A stretch of DNA of 64,000 nt, from the NCBI GenBank assembly GCA_022661535.1, contig JAKULF010000011.1, positions 1,860,001 to 1,924,000 of the forward strand, in the 5' to 3' direction. Source of the DNA: Eutypa lata. Its lineage: Eukaryota; Ascomycota; Sordariomycetes; Xylariales; Diatrypaceae. The notes beneath the pieces were generated by a model. It made no database searches, was not told the DNA's origin, and was given only the letters and a program-made list of their open reading frames with translations. Shown one piece after another: positions 37,562-48,393 of this stretch (its first letter is position 1; every line of letters starts with the position of its first letter). A program made the translations under genes and the position numbers.

Positions 37562-38055
37562 CCTCCTGAGAGAGGTTAACGCCGCTATCTCGACGACGCA
37601 TAGCCGATTAGGATGCTTCTTGGCGTTTGTCGTAGACTAGTGAAAGCCGCCTGAGGGGGTTATAGTAGCACATTGTAGCTATTATTCGCTGTCTCACAAC
37701 CAGAATATTACATTCAGCAGTACTCTTGACAAGCTGTCACATGGAATACCTATTTCGATATGAAGCTCATGATGTAAGAAGTAGTTGGCGGGAAGGTAAA
37801 CATACTATCCACTTTACATACCTACCTAAGTACGTACATACCTCCTAGCTGTAAAAACAAACTTTCCATCGGAGGCAGTTATCGATAAGATGATACAGAA
37901 TAAATTATTATGGGGCCAACAACATTGAAGCTTCTACAGTACTTTATTATCATCCCTAATAAGATTCCCCTTCCGAACCTCCTATTGACGACATATCCAT
38001 CGCAGAATTAATTTACCTATGAAATCGCCAAGAATTTTTACCTAGAATTGATATT
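37562..38055. other. intergenic upstream of BCD1
   Basis: AT-rich 490 bases with TACCTACCTAAGTACGTACATACC at about 37819-37842 in the TAGGTA style. Holds the BCD1 promoter; nothing else seen. Confidence 0.5.
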
Positions 38056-39309
38056 ATGGCAGATCCATTATTAACATCACTATGTGGCATTTGTCGCGTC
38101 CAATCACCCAAGTACAAATGCCCTCGATGCGGCACGAGGACCTGTTCACTACCTTGCATTAAGAAACATAAAAACTGGTCATCATGCAATGGAGAGCGAG
38201 ATCCAACGGTGTATATCCCAGTATCGAAGCTCCGGACTGATGCCGGTATAGACCACGATTACAACTTCCTGACTAAGATCGAACGCTCCGTTGAAATAGC
38301 CGAGAAGATACTCAGGGATGAGAGGGACATACTGCCGCAGGAGGACAACAATACACAACAGCCCAACAAGAGAGCACGTCTTCATAAGGGTCGGAGTAGG
38401 GGAAGGGTCACCTTGAACGAGAATTCGCGGAGATGGGACAGAAACTCGCTCCAACGCCTGCAACGCCTGGGGATTCGTGTCTCTTCTGTTCCTTTCGGCA
38501 TGAGTCGCTCAAAAGATAACAAGTCAAGTTGGAACAAGAGGACAAATCTCATCAACTGGCAGGTTGAGTGGATGGTTCTGGACAGCGCGACCTCGACAGA
38601 GAACGACGTGAAGACTAAGCCAAAGAGGATCATGCACAAGCTATTAGATCAAACACCATTATATGTCGGGTTTGCTAATAGCATGGGTTATTACCTCTAC
38701 CAACAAATGAACGACCAACAGCGATCAGAAGAGAAGAAGGCAAGAAAGAAACAACAAACGGTGCAGGAGGAGAAGGCTCGGATGGAAAGAGAAGCGGCCA
38801 ACTTTGGTCAGGATGCGGAATCCAGCGCATGGAACACCCAACCATCCTCCTTACAGAATCATGCCACGACGGCATGGGCCCGCTCAGAACAGCTATCAGA
38901 CAAGATCGACCCAGTCGACGAAAGGCAGAAGAATGCCTACCAGTTCTTTTACCAGAAGCCGATAAAGCGATCAAGGGATCCGGAGAAGCTCATCCCGCTT
39001 GAGCCAACTGAAACGTTAGCCAGCATCCTCCCAGGGATCGAGGTAGTTGAATTTCCAACCATCGTAGTCCTCCCTACTGGCTCGAATATACCAGATGGAT
39101 ATGCTATAGAGAACAAGCCTAAACCGAAAGCAAAGACGGCATCTAAAAAGCGGAAGACCTCTGCTTTAGTGGATTATGGAAGTGATGAGGAAGATGGTGA
39201 AGACAACGATGATGAGGGGGTTGAGGATGGCGAAGTTTCAGACCAAGACATGGTGGATGACGATACTACAAGTAGTTCAGGGTCAGATTCAGATATGGAT
39301 ACAGAGTGA
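38056..39309 (+). CDS. bcd1: box C/D snoRNP assembly factor BCD1 (HIT-type zinc finger)
   Basis: Nuclear/nucleolar factor needed for box C/D snoRNA accumulation and rRNA methylation particle assembly. Single exon, 417 residues. The N-terminal zf-HIT domain is complete: Cys10, Cys13, Cys22, Cys25, Cys30, Cys34, His38 and Cys44. It is followed by a DHDYNFLTKIERSVEIAEKIL helix region and the family segment RLGIRVSSVPFGMSRSKDNKSSWNKR. The central part reads INWQVEWMVLDS, then HKLLDQTPLY, as in BCD1/ZNHIT6. The C-terminus is Lys-rich and then strongly acidic (DEEDGEDNDDEG), as commonly seen in nucleolar proteins. No intron is needed. Confidence 0.93.
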   Translation: MADPLLTSLCGICRVQSPKYKCPRCGTRTCSLPCIKKHKNWSSCNGERDPTVYIPVSKLRTDAGIDHDYNFLTKIERSVEIAEKILRDERDILPQEDNNTQQPNKRARLHKGRSRGRVTLNENSRRWDRNSLQRLQRLGIRVSSVPFGMSRSKDNKSSWNKRTNLINWQVEWMVLDSATSTENDVKTKPKRIMHKLLDQTPLYVGFANSMGYYLYQQMNDQQRSEEKKARKKQQTVQEEKARMEREAANFGQDAESSAWNTQPSSLQNHATTAWARSEQLSDKIDPVDERQKNAYQFFYQKPIKRSRDPEKLIPLEPTETLASILPGIEVVEFPTIVVLPTGSNIPDGYAIENKPKPKAKTASKKRKTSALVDYGSDEEDGEDNDDEGVEDGEVSDQDMVDDDTTSSSGSDSDMDTE

Positions 39310-40146
39310 TGTGGAAGATATAATAAGGCTGTCCTTGCAAAGGGTCTGGGAATGTCAATCTGGTCTAGGATGTTTTGTTTGCACAAGCCTGATTGATATC
39401 CAGATTTTGGATCTGGTCAACGTAGCAGGCGGTTGATTTACAGCTCTGTTTCGTATGTAGTACTATCTCAGACGAGAGATTAGGAGTGTGATACCCTAAC
39501 CTACAATGCTATTAATTCTTGTCGTATGAATTGTATGACAATACGAAATGATCACAATTCACGATAGGTACTAGTTACATGTAGGTGAACATTCAATGCG
39601 TTAACTTTATGCAGGTTAGCTTGTACAAGATTGTGGCAGTGCAAGCTTGCGCCACGGGTTTAACTTCGGTAGCAAAACCTTAGCTTTAACTAGTTACTTA
39701 CCTACCTAGGTTACTTTATCCACTTGTTCACACATTTTCCAGTGGCTGGACCATTACTGCCATCGTAAAAATTTTAGCGTAGTGAGATTAGCGTACTGAA
39801 GTACCTAACCTTGTTAACCTTACCACCTTACCTACCTGTTCTCAGATTTCAGCCTCCTCTTCTCGTTGCTGATCCAAACTCCAAACTCTGTTCAACACAT
39901 CTCCCCTCCTAAGTGGTCGTGTTTTTTCTTACCACCCTCACCCACCTGCACACTTCTCTCCAACTCTCCCCCTTCTTTCCTTCTACCTCACCATCTCCAT
40001 AGTTGCCGGCTTTCCGTATTGAATACGTATAATCTTCTTTTCACTACTAACGATATCCACGTTGGGTTTCTTCACTTTCCATCTTTCGTATTCTTGCATT
40101 GAGCAAACTTTCTACATGCATCTGAGTACGCTGGAGTTCATTCACC
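39310..40146 (+). promoter_or_regulatory. intergenic with pyrimidine-rich leader of SCD6
   Basis: About 840 bases. The last 300 (about 39840-40090) are strongly C/T-rich with many TTCT and CTCC runs, typical of highly expressed fungal gene leaders. TAGGTA motifs are present at about 39567 and 39700. No gene seen. Confidence 0.45.
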
Positions 40147-42225
40147 ATGTCTGAATTTCTTGGGTATGTAATTGTTCTTTGAATGCGACATAGAAGGTAC
40201 TTGGAATCAATTGCTGACTTGACGCCACGAATCTAGCTCTCGCATATCTTTGATCTCGAAAAGCGACATCCGGTTAGTCTTCCCCTCACTTTGTTGGTGC
40301 AGCTTTTTGGACGTGGAATTAACTTTGAAGAACAGGTATTCCGGTGTCTTACACGAGATCAACTCCGAAGAATCTACCGTTTCCCTTGAAAGTGTCACAT
40401 CATACGGCACCGAAGGACGGAGAGGCAACCCAGACGAGGAGATTCCACCTGCAGATCAAGTCTACGAGTATATCGTATTCCGAGGTAGCGATGTAAAGGA
40501 TCTCCGAATTGAGACCCCGGCCCCTCCCAAGGAGAATAAGCCTCCTAAAATGCCAGATGACCCTGCTATCCTTGGAGTAAGTCGTTCATCTCTAGAGCTA
40601 TTCACTCTGTCTCTTTTATTCGAGACTACTCTACGTCCTTACATGACGAAACATTTCGGATGTAAACATTACCTTTACAGAAAAGCGCAAACAAACCCCG
40701 TGTTGATATTTCCGTTGCCTTCCTTCTGATCATTCAAGGACTTAATCACTTTTGTCAATTGCCTGGAAATGAGTTTTACATGATGCTGACTACGCAATCT
40801 TGAAAATAGGCTCGTCCCCGCCCCACTAGCAATGCACCAGGTCCTGGCCTTTCAGGTCCCGGTCCTAATAACAACCAACAAGGCCCTGGACCTGCAGGTT
40901 TCGGGCCCAGTCCTTTCCAGCCGACTCCCTTCTACCCTCCTCCCGGTCCTGGACAATGGGGTCGTGGTGGTCCTGGCCCTGGCCCTGTTCCTGGACCTGC
41001 TGGCTTCAACGGAATGCCCTATCCTCCTCATCCCAACTGGCTTCCACCTGGTCAAGGCTTCCCTCCTGGTGCGCCGGGTCCGTGGAATAGCTTTGGTTAT
41101 CCACCCCCTGGACCTCATGGTCCTCCTGGTATGCCTGTTCAAGGTATGAGAGGAACTCCACAGCCAGACGCGAAGCCTGCTCCTATCGGTGCTGGTGCTG
41201 GTGCGGACCGACCAAAGCCGGTCGGCACCCCTCAGGGTCTGGATCCTAAGTCTTTAGGTCAACCTCCAAACCAGCCTATCCCGGCGAGTGCTGCTGCTCC
41301 TACTCCGCCAGTTGAGTCAAAACCCACAGTTGCCGAGGTCAAAGCTACAGCGGATTCGTTGGCGACAAAATCGCCCGCATCTGCTCCTTCCAATAATGCG
41401 AAATCTGTTCCAACGGGTCCTCGGAATACTCGGGTCACTCCCGTCGTACCCATCCCAACCAGTATTCTTTCAAAGTCTGGTCCTCAAGCTACTGCTGCCG
41501 CCGCTGTTGTAAAACCTGGTATTGAGGCTAGCAATGGGTCGTCTAATGCAGTTAGTCTCAAGGACGCCACACAGGCTGCTAAGGATGCTGTCGCTGTGGC
41601 GATGGCTAAGCTCAACAATCAAAGTGTCCCGTTGAAGCCGGATGGTTTAGCTCCTGGCGTGAAGGACTCGACCACTCTTAACGCGGGTCAAATGGATAAT
41701 TTGACAAAGAAGGTTAATGAGATGAGAGTCAATGCCTCGACCGGTAGTAGAGGACGTGGTCGAGGAGGACGGGCTCGTGGTGGCCCTAACAAGATTGACG
41801 TGCCAGACTCTGACTTCGATTTCGCAACATCCAACGCTAAATTCAACAAGCAGGATTTAGTCAAGGAAGCTATTCAAGCAGGCTCGCCTCTTGGCGAGTC
41901 CGTCAATGGAGGAGGGGCTTCGCCGGATGTGGCTGAACCTGAAGATCCTATAGCTGCTGCTACAGCGTACAATAGAACCAAGTCGTTCTTCGACAACATT
42001 TCCAGTGAGGCTAAGGATCGTGCAGACAATGGAGGCCAGAAGCCCGGCGGACGCGAATGGAGAGGCGAGGAGCAACGCAAGAATATGGAGACCTTTGGAC
42101 AAGGTAGCGTTGACGGTGGATTCCGAGGTGGATACCGCGGCAGAGGTCGCGGACGAGGACGTGGACGAGGTCGAGGATATAGTTCCCGAGGTCGGGGCGG
42201 ATATCAACAGATGACACCTCAGTAG
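40147..42225 (+). CDS. scd6: LSM14/Scd6/Sum2 family mRNA-binding translational repressor
   Basis: RNA-granule protein that represses translation and promotes decapping through contacts with Dhh1/Dcp and eIF4G in other fungi. Exons: 40147-40163, 40237-40272, 40336-40576 and 40810-42225, giving 569 residues. The first exon encodes only five codons and part of a sixth (MSEFLG), normal for LSM14 genes. The LSM14 domain is residues 1-98 (SRISLISKSDIRYSGVLHEINSE, SYGTEGR, VYEYIVFRGSDVKDL). A long Pro/Gly-rich linker follows. The FDF motif is near residue 432 (DSDFDFATSNAKFNKQDL), the FFD box near 488 (NRTKSFFDNISSE), the TFG box near 526 (NMETFGQG), then an RGG/RGRG tail. All family parts are in order. 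Intron 3 is 233 nt. Confidence 0.95.
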
Positions 42226-42569
42226 TCAACGACTCTACTCATAAGATGGATTTCAACTTATCCGTTCCATCACCCAAGGTCCCACGGAGTTGCTGAAACT
42301 GTGGCTTTGAAAATCACTGGTTTTTTCTTTATTATGAACCTGCATTATTTGTACAGCGTGTACTATACGACATCAGCCTAATCAGGCTTTCTTACGATTC
42401 ACATGGACGAAGTGGCTGGCGTTGTGAAGGGGCCAACCTAAAATCTGGTTGTGGATGGCATTTATCGCGAAAACGGCACAGGGAAGGAGGGCTTGTTTCC
42501 CTGGGGAGTTTGTGCGTCTGGGGGGTATTTGACATGAGCATGACGGAAAAAACAGGAATTCTATTAGCT
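42226..42569. other. 3' intergenic
   Basis: About 340 bases after the SCD6 stop codon. AT-rich, with no gene seen. Confidence 0.45.
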
Positions 42570-42908
42570 TCATGAGCACATTGATGAATGTTCTTTTGGT
42601 CTCTTTTTGATTTCCTCGGCGGGTAAGGGGTAGCAGAATTCTGTTGATACCATATCTACGTTACCGTTTTGCAACATGAAGAGAGATTCGGCCGAGTAGG
42701 TGTCTTTGGCAGCCAAAACTTGGAAAAATTTCGGACTTGATGCGGACGTTAAAATGGAACGGGCTTTCTCTGGCATCATCAGCTTAGATGGTCAGCTTGG
42801 TACATATATCGGCCGGCAGTGATTAATATAACATCATCAAGTCTACTATGCTTTTGTGTTTCGTGAATATGCAGCACTTACCTTAGCACTACGCTGCTTT
42901 CTTGCCAT
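42570..42908 (-). CDS. possible small two-exon gene, unrecognised
   Basis: A tentative model: exon 1 42908-42882 (MARKQRSAK) and exon 2 42782-42570, joined in phase 0, 79 residues. The intron has a good donor (GTAAGTG), a CTGAC branch and a TAAG acceptor a few bases later. The predicted product begins with a basic peptide and continues MMPEKARSILTSASSPKFFQ; no domain is recognisable. The 3' end may be wrong if further exons exist downstream on this strand. Included because the splice signals are unusually good for a random frame; it may still be spurious. Confidence 0.3.
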
Positions 42909-43424
42909 GTGTTTCAGTTCGATCTCGTTTCCTCTAGTCTACCTAGCTCCCTACGAGGTACACCCAGGATGTGAGTGATAATAAGTGTCGTGTAGGTTAT
43001 GAATTCGAAATCTGCTTAGTACGTATAGGAATTCATTAAAGCTGCTACAAAGAGAGTAGACTTTCGCTTTGCTAAATAGCCCTACAGCTTCGTAGGTCTT
43101 TCTATAAGGTATTCGAGGGGTAGGTATCATATCAGTCAGTTTAGCTCCTATAACGGAATCGGAGCTCAGCCGCTCTTAAGCCGGCGCGATGACGGAGCCT
43201 AGGTACTTTGGCGACCCGAAACCTCCGACGGATCACAGTTCTATACCTACCTCCCTGGATCCTCACACGGCACATCTACTTATTTATATTGTAGCGAATC
43301 GTTTTAAAACGCAGAAAAATCAGTATTTACCTATTTATTTATTATCGTATTCGCGTATAGGTAGGGGCTTTGCTCGGGGACTTAATAATTACTTGCCTAC
43401 TGGAACAGCGTCCAAGAGAAATAA
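42909..43424. other. intergenic upstream of Nit amidase gene
   Basis: About 500 bases with no supported gene; a 43189-43440 plus frame overlaps the Nit start in another frame and is not called. Confidence 0.4.
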
Positions 43425-45203
43425 ATGGCGAAAGCGGTAGGTCATCCATACTTATACTTGTTCCACCGGTCGATCGATCGATAGTTAGTTAGTTAGAATG
43501 GTAGAAATGAAGAGGAAGGGGAAGAGAAGAACAACTGCTACCCAACGGATGGCCATATCCTCTAACCGTGCTGTAGGCGGTAGGTCAGATCTGCTCCTCG
43601 GCCTCCATGGCCCATAATCTCGAGCAATGCGTGAACCTCGTGGGCCGAGCTGCTGCTGCCGGGGCTAAGGTAAGGATACATATATATCTCCTCTTCCTTC
43701 CGTCCCCCCTTACCTACCTACCTACCTAGCTTCCCTTCCACCCACCAACGCCCAACGCCAACAATAAAAACAGGTCCTCTTCCTCCCCGAGGCATCAGAC
43801 TACATCGCCACCTCCGCACAGGAATCGCTGCACCTCGCGCGCCCCGTATCCCAGTCGCCCTTCGTCGCGGGTCTGCAGTCCGCGGCCGCGGAGCACCGAG
43901 TCGCCGTGCACGTCGGGATCCACGTTCCGGTGACAGTGAAGCCGACTGTAGCAACAGCAACAACAACAACAACAGTGCCGGTCTCAGAACCAGCAGAAAA
44001 CGGTAATACCGAAACGCCAACGACAACAACAACAACGAAGCTCTACAACCGCACAATCCTAATCACACCGTCCGGCACCCTAGACGCCTCGGCGACCTAC
44101 GACAAGCTGCACCTCTTCGACTACGGGACGTTGCGCGAGTCCGCCAGCACCCAGGCCGGCGCCAGCCTGACGGCCCCCTTCGCCTCCCCCGTCGGCCGCG
44201 TCGGGAGCTTGATCTGCTTCGACCTGCGGTTCCCCGAGCCGGCGCTGGCGCTGGCACGACCGGGGGCCGGCTCCCCGTTTCGTGGGGAGCCCGCTCAGGT
44301 CCTGCTGTTTCCTTCTGCGTTCACGGTCCCGACTGGGAGGGCGCATTGGGAGGTTTTGTGTGGGTTGATTGTTCTTTTTTTCTTTTTGCCTCCCTAAGTT
44401 GCTTTTCTTTTCTGGCGAGAGGAGATCGTACTGCTGGACCACCCCTTCCCCCCCACAAAAAAAGCCTCAAGATTTGAGTTCCCTGTGGCTGATGTTGATG
44501 CTGACTCTAATAATCGCAGTGCGTGCCCGTGCCATCGAGACGGGCGCCTGGGTGATAGCTGCCGCGCAAGTCGGGCGGCACCATGGTGCGGGTGGGAAGC
44601 GAGTGGTATGTACCAACTACCTACCCCTGAAGTAAATCCTCGGTGTCCATCTTTTTCCAAACCCCCCTTCCCCCTCATTTTCTTGATAGTTACCTGATCC
44701 TCTATCTATCAATCCCCTTATACACACTACCCGCAACAAACAAACAATGAAGGTCATCGACGACTCTTGAGAGAGATACAACATGTTAACACGGCACACA
44801 ATGCACGCAGAGCTACGGCCGTAGCCTGGTCGTCGATCCCTGGGGCAAGGTGGTCCTGGAGCTGAAGGGCGTCAAGGGCGGCGCCGACGACGAGCCCGAC
44901 ACCTGGGAGGCGGAGGATGGCGCCGTGGGCCAGCTCGGGATCGTCGATGTCGACCTGGACATGTGGGACCGCGTGCGGGAGAGGATGCCGCTGAAGCGGA
45001 GGACGTGAGTTTTATACGTGATGTTCATCTGTTGTGGTGTCATTATTACTTTCTTTATTTTTATTTATTTTTATCTTCTTCTTTTCGTGAAGGGGAAGGA
45101 GGGTTGTATCTGTGTGGTTTCCCTACTTCTTTAGGCGTTCGCTATGTATTTCCAGGTGTGCATGTGCTAACTTGCTTGTAGGGATATTTATCCTGAGATA
45201 TAG
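43425..45203 (+). CDS. carbon-nitrogen hydrolase, Nit (deaminated glutathione amidase) type
   Basis: Nitrilase-superfamily amidase. Nit1/Nit2-branch relatives hydrolyse deaminated glutathione or omega-amides in cytosol and mitochondria; the exact substrate here is inferred. Six exons: 43425-43440, 43584-43669, 43774-44359, 44520-44605, 44811-45004 and 45182-45203, giving 329 residues. The catalytic triad is present: Glu40 (VLFLPEASDYIA), Lys145 (YDKLHLFDYG), Cys182 (LICFDLRFPE). After the triad come [40 protein letters not shown] and the final TDIYPEI. Exon 6 is tiny; without it the frame ends at a TGA made by the donor GTGAGT. A Thr-rich insert (about 30 residues, from ACA/CAA repeats near 43950-44036) interrupts the loop before KLYNRT. 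The splice site of intron 1 is the less usual GTCATC. Confidence 0.88.
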
Positions 45204-46262
45204 AGGAGGCAGTCTAGTTGGTTGGAGAAACTGGATATGGATATCTACTCTATACGATATATTTCTGGATGGATATGAGAAGGATTATCATATACTCATA
45301 TAGGTTAATATAGATATATGCCCGAGAATATTAAAGGATATCTGGAAACTTATTCCACCGTCTTCGTGTATAAGACGCCCGGCACTATCGTAGTTAATAA
45401 AGCGTGTACATGAAGCTATTATCCTTGAAAATTAATTCAGGAACCCTTAAGTGCATATTTCCTAGCTTTCGCGCAAAGCATCTAAATAACTTAAATTCTG
45501 TCTTAATATTATCTCCATTAGCTACATTTCCCCTTACCAAGACATGCTTCATACTTCATGAATAGTAGTGAGGCACGTATAGACTTGGATAGATTTTAGT
45601 AAGTTACCATGTGAAGACACCGACGGCATAAGGGCGTTAGATCGAATAACATCTAACTTCATGGAATATCACTACATCGTTCTCTCATGAAGTCAGTGGG
45701 GTGGCTTATTGGCAAATATCGTCACCGGTAAGTGAGGGTAAAATTTCGTTTGGCTGATTACCCTCACTCGGGCTATTCTACCTACAATCAATATATATAT
45801 ATATATAGCCATCACATTCAAAAATCAGAGGGCAAGGTGTGTATACTTATAATAAACTATGTTTCTAGATATTATTCAAACAAGAGGGGATCCCTGGTCA
45901 CGAAGGTAGTTAGGTAGGCTCTAAGACCCCCGCCATAATGATAATGAACATATATATACACAGTGGTTAACAGTCAAAACTACATCCAATTTATTCTCTG
46001 TTGTTTAAGAGTGATAACCGCTCCCACCCCCCCCTCATTCAATCAAATGTATGCCAAGGTGAAGATACAACAACCTATATAATGACAACAGTCCGACACA
46101 TGCCTTTTTTTTTGTACCTCTAATAAGGTAACAAGGCAACCTGGATCCTCATCCTTGTATAGATTCCAAGCCGTGGAGGAGTTTACGAACCCTAAAATAT
46201 TCCCGACAAACCCTGCCAACCTCCCCTCGCCCCCCAACAAGTCCAAGTACCTATAGAACCAA
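45204..46262. other. intergenic between convergent genes
   Basis: AT-rich 1 kb with TATATA runs near 45787-45805 and 45950. No gene or RNA seen. Confidence 0.5.
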
Positions 46263-46820
46263 CTACGAAGAAGAAGTACCAATACCAGCAGTCCTCCACT
46301 CGCACTCGATGCCCGCCTCCCAGATCTCCCCGATGCAGGTGAAGGGGCAGAGGTTGCGGAGGCCGGTGTTGGGCCCGCCGATGACGGCGGCGGAGCGGAC
46401 GCCCCAGCCCTTCTCCCACTGGTTGCTCCAGACCCAGCCGCCGCGGCCGGGGCCGCAGTCCTCGCGCACGATCTGCAGGACCTCGCGGGTCTCGGACTCG
46501 GCGTACGTCTGGCCCACGCAGTCCTTGCAGTTGCACACGTAGACGATGGCGGTGCCCCGCGGCTCCCCGTACACCATCCGGTGCCGCACCATCGCGTGCT
46601 CGTCGTTGTCCTCCCCCCCGAAGTGCGCTATCAGCGCCTCCGCCGACACGTTCGCGTCCCGCGGGTCGAACGTGTCGATCGTGCACCCCTTGCCGTCGAT
46701 CGGGATCGGGATCCCCGCCGACGCGAGGTGGTGGTGGCTGCTACTGCCGCCTGGCAGGAGGCTGGGAGGGGGCACGAGGAGCACTGCTAGGGCTGTGTAT
46801 AGGAGGTGTTTGAGATTCAT
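46263..46820 (-). CDS. small cysteine-rich secreted protein
   Basis: Single-exon gene of 185 residues. The N-terminus MNLKHLLYTALAVLLVPPPS is a typical secretion signal (Lys4, hydrophobic core, then a Pro/Ser/Gly-rich turn); cleavage probably lies near residues 20-30. The mature part has eight cysteines, in KGC, VCNCKDC, EDCGPG, LCPFTC and GIEC contexts, an even number that could form four disulfides. Other visible segments are MVYGEPRGTAIVYVCNC and GWVWSNQWEKGWGVRSAAVIGG. I do not recognise the family. Coding DNA is clearly more GC-rich than the flanks. Size, signal and Cys content fit fungal secreted or effector-like proteins, but that is inference; no host interaction or toxicity can be read from the sequence. 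It is convergent with the Nit amidase gene. Confidence 0.75.
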   Translation of the reverse strand: MNLKHLLYTALAVLLVPPPSLLPGGSSSHHHLASAGIPIPIDGKGCTIDTFDPRDANVSAEALIAHFGGEDNDEHAMVRHRMVYGEPRGTAIVYVCNCKDCVGQTYAESETREVLQIVREDCGPGRGGWVWSNQWEKGWGVRSAAVIGGPNTGLRNLCPFTCIGEIWEAGIECEWRTAGIGTSSS

Positions 46821-48393
46821 TTTAATGTATATATATATATTTGTGTGTGTGTGTATGTGTGTGTCTGATTGTTGAATGAATTCCTTTTTAGTTAAAACGG
46901 ATCCTGCAAGAAGTCAGAGAAAAGATATCTTATATAAAGCAGGGCTTCAAACCTGGCACAAGGTAGTTAAACCCAGGATGGATTACTGCAGCACAGTAAT
47001 TTCCGACAACATTCAAGGTCCTACGTAAAGTTTGGGCGAAAGGTATTCCAAGCTGGAATTGTCGCTCAGTTGTCGAGCGATCAGAGATTCAATATTTATA
47101 ATAGACACAGGCTCGAACCTTATACAATTTTGGTCCACGGAGATGGCTACTTAGTAGTTATATATAAATACTTCCTAGGAAGCTCCATTTTGAACTTAAA
47201 AGGCCTTAGACTATCGGAACTTTGGCCGCAGAAATGAGAATACGGTTTAAAATTTCAAACCCTCTGAGAGCCCAGAGTTCACTAATTATCAAAGCGTAGG
47301 GCTCAAAGAGTTTCACATTAAATTTGCAAAATCTTCGCGGCTGCTCCTTGGAACCTGTCGAGTTGTTTTGATGGGATTTCGAAGCATCGGACAATACTTC
47401 CTTACTTAACTCTAGGCAGTTGTGAAGTTCATTCAGCTTTGGATGGGATAGGATAACCTGCCGAGAAAATAGACGCCAAGTATTATTTTGCATACCCGTA
47501 TCTTAGTATATCGGTCTGTTGCTTGGTCTAAATAGGTATATAATCCCCCGAAAGAGATGATGGGACAGCACTGCGTCCACGTATCCGTCTGTACCTTCGT
47601 AGAAGCAAGTAATCAAACAACCAGTTCACTATCGAAGGAGAGATTGCCGGTTTCTAATAGGACTGGACAAGCTATTGAAACTTCATCATCGAAAACGCGT
47701 TAAGTGATCAAGGACATACTTATCAAGACATACCTTCTATCATCATTACTTCTTAGTACATAAACGGAAGATTAGTGATTATGTACATACTTTTAGGTTA
47801 ATTCATAAATCCATAGCACCGAGGAATAGAAATAATAATAATAACGATGCCTTTCTTCGGTAGGTCAAATTGCGAGTGAGCTACGCTACATACCTACCTA
47901 TGTACCTAGTAGGCATAAGAAGCATGCTCTCTAACCTATAATGACCCGCTGACCTCGACCTGTCCTGTTCTGTCCTGTCCTGTCCGGTTCTGCCTTGCCC
48001 TGCCCTGCCCTGCCCTGCCCTCGGAAAGAAGGAGAAAAAGTAACAACACCAACGCCTGGCTGATATGAAAAAAACGCAAGTGTACGGGTCCCCTTTTATG
48101 CGTATGTAAAAAATAAAAATAGAAATAAGTGAATCCATGGAATAACACAAGAGGTGGGGGTGTCAAGGGAGAGAGGAAGAAACAATAGAGTACTGGTTTA
48201 GCAATATTATTTTTTTGTTTCCTGCGAAAGATGTAGAGTGGTCGATGACTCGTTGAGCTGACCTCATTTCTCTCTAATTAGTATCCCTTTGGCCGATTCG
48301 GTTATGCCATCGAGGAGGTTAGATATGTAGACAGGACCGACTACCCCTAACAGACCCGGTCTACTCTTTTCGCAAAAACTTTGCTTATATCTC
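46821..48393. other. intergenic, upstream of secreted protein gene
   Basis: About 1.6 kb. Begins with a (TA)n/(TG)n tract (46825-46865) in the promoter of the secreted protein. A 95-codon minus frame at 47206-47493 is AT-rich and featureless. A pentanucleotide repeat lies at 47958-48021. Confidence 0.5.
47958..48021. repeat. pentanucleotide tandem repeat, CCTGT grading into CCTGC
   Basis: About twelve 5-bp units. The left half is mainly CCTGT with some CTGTT variants and the right half mainly CCTGC, so two expansions of a related unit lie side by side. Confidence 0.85.

Noticed and set aside
35899..38055. Idea that the LYS2-like fragment marks a secondary-metabolite cluster
   Set aside because: Neighbours are a kinase and BCD1; no tailoring enzyme, transporter or regulator typical of a cluster is adjacent.
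46192..46686. 164-codon minus frame overlapping the secreted protein gene in another frame
   Set aside because: Arg/Gly-rich shadow produced by high GC; the frame with a signal peptide and cysteines is the credible one.
47206..47493. 95-codon minus frame in the gap between the secreted protein and TAF4
   Set aside because: AT-rich and featureless; not supported by neighbouring splice sites.
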